A stretch of 64,000 nucleotides of DNA from DASUCS01 sp041166385 (GTDB taxonomy: Bacteria; Actinomycetota; Acidimicrobiia; Acidimicrobiales; JACDCH01), in assembly GCA_041166385.1 (NCBI GenBank), contig JBEEFW010000078.1, positions 1-64,000 of the forward strand, given 5' to 3'. Within the stretch, counting starts at the first letter, position 1; each line of letters opens with the position of its first letter. Both the position numbers and the translations under genes were made by a program. Positions 24,177 through 31,701 of this stretch are shown here, piece by piece. Under the pieces are notes generated by a model that ran no database searches, had not been told where the DNA came from, and saw nothing but the letters and a program-made list of their open reading frames with translations.

Positions 24177-26214
24177 TTCAGGTCCGCTGATCGAGGGTGT
24201 GACGTTGTGCGACCTCGCATCGACGCCGGTCACCACGATGACCGCGCGGTTGTTGCGCGACCTCGGTTGTACCGACGCCGGGCTCGATACGGCCGACATC
24301 GTGCTGGCATCAGGCGCCCGATCAGGCGGACGAGACGACTCGATTTGGGTGTCGGTGACGCCATTCGGCTTGTCGGGACCGCGCTCGTCGTGGCGAGCGT
24401 CCGATCTCGGCGTGATGGCGTCGTCCGGAAACCTGTATTGCACTGGTGACCCCGATCGCGCGCCCGTGCGGTGCGCGGGAAACGCGGCGTACGCGCACAG
24501 CGGATCGGAAACCGCGTTCGCGGTGTTGACCGCGCTCGCGTCAGGCCGGCGCCCGGTCGACGTCGATGTGTCGATGCAAGAGGTCGTGCTCGTCGCCAAC
24601 ATGGGCGCCGCCGGTCGGTTCTTCCGGGGCGGGAATCGGGGCCGGCGGCTCGGCGCCAACATCGGTCGCACGCGCGAGATCTGGCCGACGAAGGACGGGT
24701 GGGTGTCCTGCGGACTCCGGGGAGGCAAGGCGCGCATCGCCACGCTCGAGACGCTGGCCCGTTTGGTCGGTGAGCCCGCGTTGCTGTCACGTGACTGGAC
24801 GGCGTGGGACACGACCACAGCGTCCGACGAGGAGCTCGCCGAGGTCGAGGGGTACGTCGGCGAGTGGTTCGCACGGCACACGACTGCGGAGCTCTACGAC
24901 ATCGCCTGCGAGACGAACATCATGCTGGCCCCGGTCAACTCGCCGCGGGAGCTGTACGCGAGCGCACAGCTCGCCGCCCGCGACTTCTTTGACGCCGACG
25001 GCGTCCCCCAGAAGTGGGCCCATTTCCACGTCAACCATCTCGAAATTGCGTCGCCCAGCCCCTCATACGGTGGTCAATCAACGCAAGAACGAGATGGGGA
25101 TGGGAACGGGGCGTGGGCCGGCACTCGCATTTTGGAGTTCGGGGCGGGCGCGGCGGGGCCGATCGCGACGCGGTACTTCGCCGAGCATGGCGCGACGGTG
25201 TTGCGCGTCGAGTCCGCCTCGCGGCCGGACTTCCTCCGTGTCGGGCAGTACGCCGACATGTTCGATGCGCTGAACTGCGGCAAGCGGTCCGTCACGCTCA
25301 ACTTGAAGCACCCCGACGGGCACGCGCTCGCGAAGCGGCTCATCGTCGAGTGGGCCGACGCCGTCGCCGAGAACTTCGCACCCCGGGCGATGCGTGGGCT
25401 CGGTCTGTCCTACGACGATCTCGTCGCCGACAAGCCCGATCTCGTGATGATCAGCGCGTGCCTCAATGGCCAGACCGGTCCGCACCGCGACTATCCCGGC
25501 TTCGGCGGACAAGGCGCGGCGCTCTCGGGGTTCAACTACCTCACCGGCTGGCCGGACCGCGAACCGATCGGTCCGTTCGGCACGATCACCGACTCGCTCG
25601 CACCGCGCTTCGTCGCCACGGCACTCGCAGCCGCGCTGCTACATCACCGCGCGACGGGCGACGGGGTGTACGTCGACTTGAGTCAGGTCGAGTGCGCGGC
25701 GTGGTCACTGTCCGACTGGCTGCTGGCCTACAGGCGCGACGGCGTGATCGGCGAGCGGCTCGGCAATGGGCACCCGACGGCCTTGCTCCACGGCCTGTTC
25801 CCGTGCACCGGCAAGGACCGATGGGTAGCGATCGCGTGTTGGACCGACGACGACGTTGCTCGACTGCGCGCGATCACCGGCGACGACCTCGAGACCTGGA
25901 CCTCGACGCGCGACGCCCTCGATGTCGCGGCACAGCTGCAGGCAGCCGGCGTCGAAGCCGTCCCCGTGCAGGACTTCGCCGATGTCGATGTCGACCCGCA
26001 GGTCGCGCACCGCGAGCACTTCATCGAGATGCCGCACCCGGAGTTCGGCCCCGGCAAGTACGAACGCAACGGCTTCCGGCTCTCGGGCCCACCGTCCCGC
26101 TACGGCCGCAGCGGGCCCACGCTCGGCCAGGACAACGAGTGGGTGCTGAAGGATCTTCTCGGGCTGCCGACGGACGAGCGGGCCCGCTTGGAGCAGGACG
26201 GCGTCCTTTCCTGA
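24169..26214 (+). CDS. Double CaiB/BaiF-type CoA-transferase
   Basis: The 681-residue protein contains two CoA-transferase III modules. The C-terminal one (from about residue 320) is complete, with FGAGAAGPIATRYFAEHGATVLRVE, the catalytic-Asp region GTITDSLAPRF and HHRATGDGVYVDLSQVE. The N-terminal one is shortened and has YAHSGSETAF at the Asp site, so it is probably inactive. It moves CoA from a donor acyl-CoA to an acid without ATP. GTG 24169 (inside operator O4) is preferred; TAGCCT lies seven bases upstream. It stands between amidohydrolase genes. Confidence 0.85.
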   Translation: MSGSGPLIEGVTLCDLASTPVTTMTARLLRDLGCTDAGLDTADIVLASGARSGGRDDSIWVSVTPFGLSGPRSSWRASDLGVMASSGNLYCTGDPDRAPVRCAGNAAYAHSGSETAFAVLTALASGRRPVDVDVSMQEVVLVANMGAAGRFFRGGNRGRRLGANIGRTREIWPTKDGWVSCGLRGGKARIATLETLARLVGEPALLSRDWTAWDTTTASDEELAEVEGYVGEWFARHTTAELYDIACETNIMLAPVNSPRELYASAQLAARDFFDADGVPQKWAHFHVNHLEIASPSPSYGGQSTQERDGDGNGAWAGTRILEFGAGAAGPIATRYFAEHGATVLRVESASRPDFLRVGQYADMFDALNCGKRSVTLNLKHPDGHALAKRLIVEWADAVAENFAPRAMRGLGLSYDDLVADKPDLVMISACLNGQTGPHRDYPGFGGQGAALSGFNYLTGWPDREPIGPFGTITDSLAPRFVATALAAALLHHRATGDGVYVDLSQVECAAWSLSDWLLAYRRDGVIGERLGNGHPTALLHGLFPCTGKDRWVAIACWTDDDVARLRAITGDDLETWTSTRDALDVAAQLQAAGVEAVPVQDFADVDVDPQVAHREHFIEMPHPEFGPGKYERNGFRLSGPPSRYGRSGPTLGQDNEWVLKDLLGLPTDERARLEQDGVLS

Positions 26215-26227
26215 CACGCGTGTCAGG
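26210..26227. promoter_or_regulatory. Operator-like palindrome O5 with promoter
   Basis: CCTGACACGCGTGTCAGG, perfect 18-bp palindrome, overlaps the CoA-transferase stop codon. Its CTGACA (26211-26216) can serve as a -35 element. TACGAT (26235-26240) lies 18 bases later and six bases before the GTG at 26247, giving a leaderless promoter directly controlled by the operator. Confidence 0.75.
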
Positions 26228-26246
26228 TTCGCCCTACGATTGCGCC

Positions 26247-27473
26247 GTGGAGCTCCCCAAGATCATCAGCGTCGACGACCATGTCGTCGAGCCGCCTCAC
26301 GTGTGGCAGACGTGGCTGCCTGAGAAGCACCGCGAGCGGGGCCCGAAGGTCGTCCGCAAGCGTTGGGGCGGGTTCAAGCTCAAGGGCGGCGGCAAGTACG
26401 AGATGGACGAGGACCCCGACGGCCAGTGGGGCGACGCGTGGGTCTACGACGACGAGCTGATCTACGTACACAAGCGCCACGTCGCCATCCCGCAATCGGC
26501 CGTGATCGAGAACGGCGACGAGCTCTCGCTCGATCGAACGCAGCTCCAGATGACCGCGCTCACCTACGACGACATGATCCCGGGTTGCTGGGACCGCGAC
26601 GCTCGCATCGCCGACATGGCTCTCAACTGGGTCGACGGGTCGCTGCCCTTCCCGACGTTCCCGCGCTTTTGCGGCCAGACGTTCCACGAGAACGAGGACC
26701 GCGAGCTCGGGCTTGCGTGTGTCCAGGCGTACAACGACTGGATGGTCGACGAGTGGTGCGGTCCGTCGGGCGGCGCCAACATCCCCCTCTGCATCATTCC
26801 GTTGTGGGATCCGCAGCTCGCGGCCCAGGAGGTGGAGCGCAACGCCGATCGCGGGGTCCGCGCCGTGTGCTTCAGCGAGCTGCCGACCCGTCTCAAGCTG
26901 CCGAGCATCCACTCGGGCTACTGGGATCCGGTGTGGCAGGTGTGCAACGACACCGGCACCACCGTGTGCATGCACGTTGGTTCGTCATCGAGCAATCCCG
27001 CGGCCGGGCCTGACTCTCCCGCCGCGGTCGGCGTGACGTTGTCGTTCAACAACTCGTTCGCGTCGATGACCGACTGGCTCTTCTCCGGCAAGCTCATTCA
27101 GTTCCCGAAGCTGAAGCTCGCGTACAGCGAGGGCCAGATCGGATGGATCCCCTACGTGCTCGAGCGGGCCGACGCGGTCTGGGCGCACCATGACGGCTGG
27201 CAGCACACGCGCAAGAAGATCCCCGAGCCGCCGTCGACCTACTACTACGGGCGCATCTACGGCTGCTTCACCGCCGACCGCCATGGGCTCAAGAACCTCG
27301 ACGAAGTCGGTCCCGACAACATCTGCTTCGAGACCGACTACCCGCACACCGACACGACCTGGCCCGAGACGAAGTCCTACGTCGAGAAGATGCTCGCCGG
27401 CTACGACGAGGAAACGGCCTACAAGGTGCTGCGCGGCAACGCCATCAAGATGCTGGAGCTCGACCGCACCTGA
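26247..27473 (+). CDS. Amidohydrolase-2 family protein, paralog 4
   Basis: The 408-residue protein is the nearest relative of paralog 1 at 2708 (both have KIISVDDHVVEPPHVWQTWLPE, WLFSGKLIQFPKLKLAYSEGQ-type and FETDYPHTD-TWP motifs). All metal-region residues of the family are present. It probably performs the same or a closely related reaction on a different module's intermediate. GTG 26247 is six bases after TACGAT with no SD. An in-frame GTG at 26220 is less likely because it lies in the operator. Confidence 0.87.
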   Translation: MELPKIISVDDHVVEPPHVWQTWLPEKHRERGPKVVRKRWGGFKLKGGGKYEMDEDPDGQWGDAWVYDDELIYVHKRHVAIPQSAVIENGDELSLDRTQLQMTALTYDDMIPGCWDRDARIADMALNWVDGSLPFPTFPRFCGQTFHENEDRELGLACVQAYNDWMVDEWCGPSGGANIPLCIIPLWDPQLAAQEVERNADRGVRAVCFSELPTRLKLPSIHSGYWDPVWQVCNDTGTTVCMHVGSSSSNPAAGPDSPAAVGVTLSFNNSFASMTDWLFSGKLIQFPKLKLAYSEGQIGWIPYVLERADAVWAHHDGWQHTRKKIPEPPSTYYYGRIYGCFTADRHGLKNLDEVGPDNICFETDYPHTDTTWPETKSYVEKMLAGYDEETAYKVLRGNAIKMLELDRT

Positions 27474-27480
27474 GTTTCAA

Positions 27481-27530
27481 CGTTCTGGCGTCACCTACTT
27501 CGGTATTTCGCTGTGGTTGACGCCAGAACG
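27481..27530. terminator. Bidirectional terminator-like hairpin
   Basis: CGTTCTGGCGTCA (27481-27493) and TGACGCCAGAACG (27518-27530) are perfect 13-bp inverted copies with a 24-base loop. They sit between the convergent amidohydrolase (ends 27473) and SDR (ends 27537) genes, the classical place for a shared terminator. No T-tract. Confidence 0.65.
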
Positions 27531-27536
27531 AAGAAG

Positions 27537-28313
27537 TCAGGCGGGCATCGAGCCGCCGCCGTCGACGCAGAGGACCTGTCCGGTCACGAACTTGGCATCG
27601 TCGGAGGCGAAGAACACTGCAGTGCCGGCGATGTCCTCCGGCTCGAGCGAGGTCTTCATGGCGGTCATCATCGTGACCATCGGCAGGAACTCTGCCGGCA
27701 CCTGCTTCTTGGTCGCCTCGGTCATCGTCAGACCAGGTGCGATGCAGTTGACGGTGATGTTGTATTGGCCGAGTTGCGCGGCGAGGAACTTCGTGAGCCC
27801 GATGACACCCCACTTCGTCATCGAGTAGCTGAACGAGCCGACCTCGGTGAACTCGGGCGGCGACGGGATCATGTACATGTACGCAGCACCCGACGACTGG
27901 TTGACGATGCGCCCGTACTTCTGCGCGGCCATCGCCGGAGCACAGGCCCGTGCCATCAACCACGAGCCGTGCAGGTTCACCGAGTACACCTTCTGCAGGT
28001 ACTCGTAGCTGTTGTCGTAGTTGTCGATGTCGTAGAAGAGCGCGGCGTTGTTCAACAGGATGTCGATCTTGCCGAAGCGATCCACGGTTGCCGCCGCGCA
28101 GTCGAGTCCCGACTGCTCGTTCGAGATGTCGGTCTGCACGAACATCGAGTCGCCGAGTCCGTCGAGCTCCTTCATCGCCAGCTCGGCGCGGTCCGGGTTT
28201 ATCTCGGCGACGACGACCTTGGCGCCCTCGGCCAAGAACCGTTTGGCGTAGGCGAGCCCGATCCCCTGGCCCGCTCCGGTGATGACCGCAACTCGATCTT
28301 GAAGCCTCCCCAC
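27537..28313 (-). CDS. SDR family oxidoreductase
   Basis: The 258-residue short-chain dehydrogenase has TGAGQGIG, NNAAL, the serine in NQSSGAA and YSMTK catalytic motifs, and ends VTGQVLCVDGGGSMPA, typical of FabG-like enzymes. It is downstream of the MaoC-type dehydratase, ten bases away, on the same strand, so it could oxidise the hydroxyacyl-CoA made by that hydratase. Cofactor preference is unclear, though E in VVVAEIN favours NAD. Confidence 0.87.
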   Translation of the reverse strand: MGRLQDRVAVITGAGQGIGLAYAKRFLAEGAKVVVAEINPDRAELAMKELDGLGDSMFVQTDISNEQSGLDCAAATVDRFGKIDILLNNAALFYDIDNYDNSYEYLQKVYSVNLHGSWLMARACAPAMAAQKYGRIVNQSSGAAYMYMIPSPPEFTEVGSFSYSMTKWGVIGLTKFLAAQLGQYNITVNCIAPGLTMTEATKKQVPAEFLPMVTMMTAMKTSLEPEDIAGTAVFFASDDAKFVTGQVLCVDGGGSMPA

Positions 28314-28323
28314 CCGAGCGTCC

Positions 28324-28821
28324 TCAGCCCCGGTGGATCAGGTTCATGCGAGCGGTCAACACCAGCTCGCCGGCTTGATTGCGGTACTCGTTCTCCGTGA
28401 CGAGGAAGGTCATCGTCTTGTCGCCCGCCGGCTTCTCGTACAGGTCGACGACCTTGCCCTCGCTCTTGATCTGGTCGCCCACGACGATCGGCTGGTGGTA
28501 CGTGAACTCCTGCTCGCCGTGCAGGACGATGCCGCCGTTGGCCATCAGCTTCCCGATGACCTCCATCGTCGGATTGCGTCCGGGGTTGGCGTCGGCCGGC
28601 TGGTCTTCCGGGTACGCGCCCCAGAACGTGGCGCCCGAGAAGAAGTACGTCGGCGGAACAGGGATGTCGTCGAAGCCGGCCGCGGTCGCGGCGTCGCGCC
28701 GGCGGTAGATCGGATTGGTGTCGGTCACCGACGCGGCGAACTGCGTGATCGGTCCGCGCTCGATCGCGATCGTCGCCTTGCCGGTTGGCATCCCGACGAC
28801 CTCTTCCTTCGTAACGCCCAT
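28324..28821 (-). CDS. FAS1-type MaoC-like dehydratase (N-terminal hotdog)
   Basis: The 165-residue hotdog protein resembles the HTD/FAS1 dehydratase domain (ERGPITQFAASVTDTNPIYRRRDAA; VPPTYFF; LHGEQEFTYHQPIVVGDQI). Members of this group often form heterodimers with a MaoC partner carrying the catalytic Asp/His; ChsH1 is of this kind. No partner is adjacent, so it may pair elsewhere. ATG 28821 has an SD (AGGGGG, eight bases away). Divergent from the SDR at 28911 across operator O6. Confidence 0.8.
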   Translation of the reverse strand: MGVTKEEVVGMPTGKATIAIERGPITQFAASVTDTNPIYRRRDAATAAGFDDIPVPPTYFFSGATFWGAYPEDQPADANPGRNPTMEVIGKLMANGGIVLHGEQEFTYHQPIVVGDQIKSEGKVVDLYEKPAGDKTMTFLVTENEYRNQAGELVLTARMNLIHRG

Positions 28822-28847
28822 CTGACAGCCCCCTGGCGATCTCACTA

Positions 28848-28867
28848 ACCTGACACGGCTGTCAGGT
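28848..28867. promoter_or_regulatory. Operator-like palindrome O6
   Basis: ACCTGACACGGCTGTCAGGT has 8-bp perfect arms with a 4-base imperfect centre. It lies between the divergent dehydratase (28821) and SDR (28911) starts and should govern both. Confidence 0.72.
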
Positions 28868-28910
28868 ACGACAGGCGAGATTCAAGCACAACGATCGCGG
28901 AGGTACATCA

Positions 28911-29834
28911 GTGGGGCTGCTCGATGGGAAGGTGGCGATCGTCACCGGCGCGGGGCGAGGCGTGGGGCGAGGCGAGGCGTTGGAGCTCGCGGAGCAAGGG
29001 GCCAAGGTCGTCGTCAACGACCTCGGTGGATCGCACACCGGTGAGGGCGCCGACAAGTCGCCCGCCGACGAGGTCGTCGAGATCATCAAGCAGCGCGGCG
29101 GTGAGGCCGTGTCGAACTACGACGACATCAGCAGCTGGGGCGGCGCCGAGAACCTGGTGAACTCGGCTCGCGACGCGTTCGGTGCGCTCGACATCGTCGT
29201 GAACAACGCCGGCATCCTGCGCGACAACTCGATCGTCAAGATGACCGAGCAGGAATTCGATTCGGTCATCAACGTGCACCTGAAGGGCACGTTCAACATG
29301 ACGCACTTCGCCGGCATCTACTGGCAGACCGAGTCGAAGGAAGGCCGCAAGCGCAACGCCGCCATCGTCAACACGGTGAGCTCGGCCGGCCTGCAAGGCA
29401 ACCGCGGCCAGGGCAACTACGGCGCGGCCAAGGCCGGCATCGCCGCCCTGACCACGATCACGGCGCTCGAGATGGGTCGCTTCGGCGTACGCGCTAATGC
29501 GATCGCCCCCGGCGGTGCCACCCGCATGGTCGTGGCCGCCATGCCGAGCCTCACGCTCGTCGAAGCCGACGAGGCCGGCGAAGAGTTCAATCGCCTCAAC
29601 CCAGGGAACTCCGCCCCGATGGTGGCGTGGCTCGCGTCGGACGAAGCGCTGCACGTGACCGGTCAGGTCTTCCGCGCCGTCGGCGACTCCATCACGCACT
29701 ACATCCCGTGGACGCTCGGCACCGACGTCACCACGCCGAAGGGCCCACGCAAATGGGATCCGGCCGAGATCGGCGACATCGTCAACGCCCAGATCTTCCG
29801 CTGCCGGCCTGGTGGCCTGCAGATGGGCGGGTAG
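28911..29834 (+). CDS. SDR, 17-beta-HSD4-like hydroxyacyl-CoA dehydrogenase
   Basis: The 307-residue protein has the peroxisomal multifunctional-enzyme type N-terminus (GKVAIVTGAGRGVGRGEALELAEQGAKVVVNDLGG), NNAGILRD, NTVSSAG and YGAAK, and a long C-terminal tail. Such enzymes oxidise 3-hydroxyacyl-CoA in side-chain beta-oxidation. GTG 28911 has an SD (GGAGGT, six bases away). It touches the downstream thiolase-like gene with no spacer, so the two steps are coupled. Confidence 0.87.
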   Translation: MGLLDGKVAIVTGAGRGVGRGEALELAEQGAKVVVNDLGGSHTGEGADKSPADEVVEIIKQRGGEAVSNYDDISSWGGAENLVNSARDAFGALDIVVNNAGILRDNSIVKMTEQEFDSVINVHLKGTFNMTHFAGIYWQTESKEGRKRNAAIVNTVSSAGLQGNRGQGNYGAAKAGIAALTTITALEMGRFGVRANAIAPGGATRMVVAAMPSLTLVEADEAGEEFNRLNPGNSAPMVAWLASDEALHVTGQVFRAVGDSITHYIPWTLGTDVTTPKGPRKWDPAEIGDIVNAQIFRCRPGGLQMGG

Positions 29835-30986
29835 TTGCCCGGAACCAAGCGCGTCGCCATCGTCGGCGCGGCGTTGTCGGATTGCGGGCGCGTCGACACG
29901 AAGACACCGTTCGAGCTGCATCAGCAGGCCGCGGCGCGCGCCCTCGCGGATGCGGGCCTGACGAAGGACGACGTCGACGGACTCGCATCGACAGGCATGG
30001 GATTGCTCGCGCCGATCGAGATCGGCGAGTACCTCGGACTGCGACCCAACTGGTGTGAGAGCACCGGGGTCGGCGGGGCCGCGTGGGAGTTCATGGCCGA
30101 GCACGCGGTCGAAGCCCTGCTCGCGGGGCACGTCGAAACGGTGCTCATCGTGTACGGCTCGACCACGCGCGCCGACCTCAAGGCGCGCCGCCGCTCCGCC
30201 AATCTGAGCTTTGGTGGCCGTGGGCCCACGCAGTTCGACGCGCCCTACGGGCACGCGCTGATCTCGAAGTACGCGATGGCCACGCGCCGCCACATGCACG
30301 AGTTCGGCACGACCGTCGACCAGCTCGCGGAGATCGCGGTGTCGGCCCGCTACAACGCGCAGTTCAACCCCGACGCGTACTACCGCGAGCCCATCACTCG
30401 TGAGGACGTGCACAACTCGTCGATGATCGCCGACCCCTTGACGAAGCTCCACTGCTGCATCCGCAGCGATGGGGGTGGTGCCGTCGTCTTGACGACGGAG
30501 GAACGCGCCCGCGACTGCGCCAAGAAGCCGGTATGGGTGCTCGGGTCGGGCGAGGCCGCCAACATGACGACGTTGAGCGAGTGGGACGACTTCACGCAGT
30601 CTCCCGCGGTGCGGTCGGGCCAACAGGCCTTCGCACGCGCTGGGCTCACGCCCGCCGACGTCGATGTCTGCCAGCTCTATGACGCGTTCACGTCGATGGT
30701 GCTCATGACGCTCGAAGGTCTCGGATTCTGCGGCAAGGGCGAAGGCGGGCCGTTCGTCGAGGATGGCAAGCTCCGCGTCGGCGGCGCGCTTCCTACGAAC
30801 ACCGACGGTGGCGGGCTGTCCGCATGCCATCCGGGCATGCGCGGGATGTTCCTGATGGTCGAAGCGGTGAAGCAGCTGCGGGGTGAGTGCGGCGAGCGCC
30901 AGGTGGCCGACGCGAAGATCGCGTGTGCCAGCGGAACAGGTGGGTGGTTCAGCTCCGCTTCGACGCTGTTGCTCGGCGTCGAGTAG
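29835..30986 (+). CDS. Thiolase-fold acetyl-CoA acetyltransferase-like protein
   Basis: The 383-residue protein belongs to the lipid-transfer/thiolase family (KRVAIVGAALSDCGRVDTKTPFELHQQAAARALADAGL; QLYDAFTSMVLMTLEGLGF; GGALPTNTDGGGLSACHPGMRG). The C-terminal ACH motif carries a cysteine and histidine of the thiolase type. It would cleave the 3-ketoacyl-CoA, or perform a retro-aldol, after the SDR. No DUF35 partner is adjacent, unlike the gene at 16345. TTG start directly follows the SDR stop. Its last 38 bases are antisense to the TetR gene. Confidence 0.83.
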   Translation: MPGTKRVAIVGAALSDCGRVDTKTPFELHQQAAARALADAGLTKDDVDGLASTGMGLLAPIEIGEYLGLRPNWCESTGVGGAAWEFMAEHAVEALLAGHVETVLIVYGSTTRADLKARRRSANLSFGGRGPTQFDAPYGHALISKYAMATRRHMHEFGTTVDQLAEIAVSARYNAQFNPDAYYREPITREDVHNSSMIADPLTKLHCCIRSDGGGAVVLTTEERARDCAKKPVWVLGSGEAANMTTLSEWDDFTQSPAVRSGQQAFARAGLTPADVDVCQLYDAFTSMVLMTLEGLGFCGKGEGGPFVEDGKLRVGGALPTNTDGGGLSACHPGMRGMFLMVEAVKQLRGECGERQVADAKIACASGTGGWFSSASTLLLGVE

Positions 30987-31701
30987 CTCCATGCCGCGTC
31001 GTGGCCGTGGCCGGTGCGCCGAACACTCCGCGGTGCAGCATCGTTGCAAGCGTGTCGACGATGGCCGCGTCGTCGAACCCGAGATCGCGCGACGACGTGA
31101 AGTACGCCAGCCGCTCGACCATCGCCAGCATCGCCGCGGTCGCCGCCTGCGGGTCGCGGAGGTGCTGCGGATCGGCTTCGTCGAGGCGCGAGCGCAGGTT
31201 CGTGTTGATTGCCGCGAACGCCTTGATGCCGACGCGCAAGAGCTCACGGTCGACGACCTGATCCTCCATCCACGCGCGGATCACCGCGCCGTAACGGCGG
31301 TAGGTGTCGAGGAACTGTGCGAGCCAGCGGGCGAGCTCGTCGCGGCCCGCGGCATCCGGGGTCACCGGGCCGAGCGTGGCGGCCAACGCCGTCATCTCGG
31401 CGGCGCACTCGCTGGCCAACGCGCGGAACAGGTCTTCCTTGTTGGCGAAATAGAGGTAGAAGGTGCCGTGCGACATGTCGGCCACCCGAACGATGTCGTC
31501 GACGCGCGCCGCGTGGTAGCCGCGCTCGGTCAGCACGAGCAGTCCAGCGTCGAGCAGCTTCGCCATCGTTTGCTTGCCCTGCGTGCGCAGCTCGCGCTCG
31601 CTCGCTGGAGTGCCGGGCGTTCGTGCGGTGGTCGATGGAACTCGCCCACCGGAGGCCCTAGGCGAAGGCAGTGTCGAGTTCCATCGATCACTCTTGGTCA
31701 C
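30949..31701 (-). CDS. TetR-family regulator
   Basis: The 250-residue repressor has an N-terminal disordered stretch, then the HTH (VDDIVRVADMSHGTFYLYFANKEDLFRAL) and a helical ligand domain. It is closely related to the regulator at 63161 (shared GTFYLYFANKEDLFRAL). The only plausible start is GTG 31701, which makes its 5' end overlap the divergent CoA-ligase start by 31 bases. A 13-bp inverted repeat with a central CCTAGG sits in that overlap and could be its own operator. Ligand probably an acyl-CoA. Confidence 0.85.
   Translation of the reverse strand: MTKSDRWNSTLPSPRASGGRVPSTTARTPGTPASERELRTQGKQTMAKLLDAGLLVLTERGYHAARVDDIVRVADMSHGTFYLYFANKEDLFRALASECAAEMTALAATLGPVTPDAAGRDELARWLAQFLDTYRRYGAVIRAWMEDQVVDRELLRVGIKAFAAINTNLRSRLDEADPQHLRDPQAATAAMLAMVERLAYFTSSRDLGFDDAAIVDTLATMLHRGVFGAPATATTRHGATRRRATASKRS
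31632..31687. promoter_or_regulatory. Dyad symmetry between tetR and acyl-CoA ligase
   Basis: TCGATGGAACTCG (31632-31644) is exactly mirrored by CGAGTTCCATCGA (31675-31687). The palindrome CCTAGG (31657-31662) sits at the same centre. This three-part dyad overlaps the two divergent starts and looks like a regulatory site distinct from the CTGAC family. Confidence 0.6.

Noticed and set aside
24144..24881. N-terminal extension of the amidohydrolase at 22959
   Set aside because: The extension is antisense to the CoA-transferase and begins with Ser/Arg-rich sequence; the family N-terminus starts at ATG 24143.
28908..31247. Very long open frame on the minus strand (about 780 codons) opposite the SDR and thiolase genes
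   Set aside because: It is the high-GC mirror of two well-supported plus-strand genes and encodes low-complexity Arg/Val/Asp-rich sequence with no domain.
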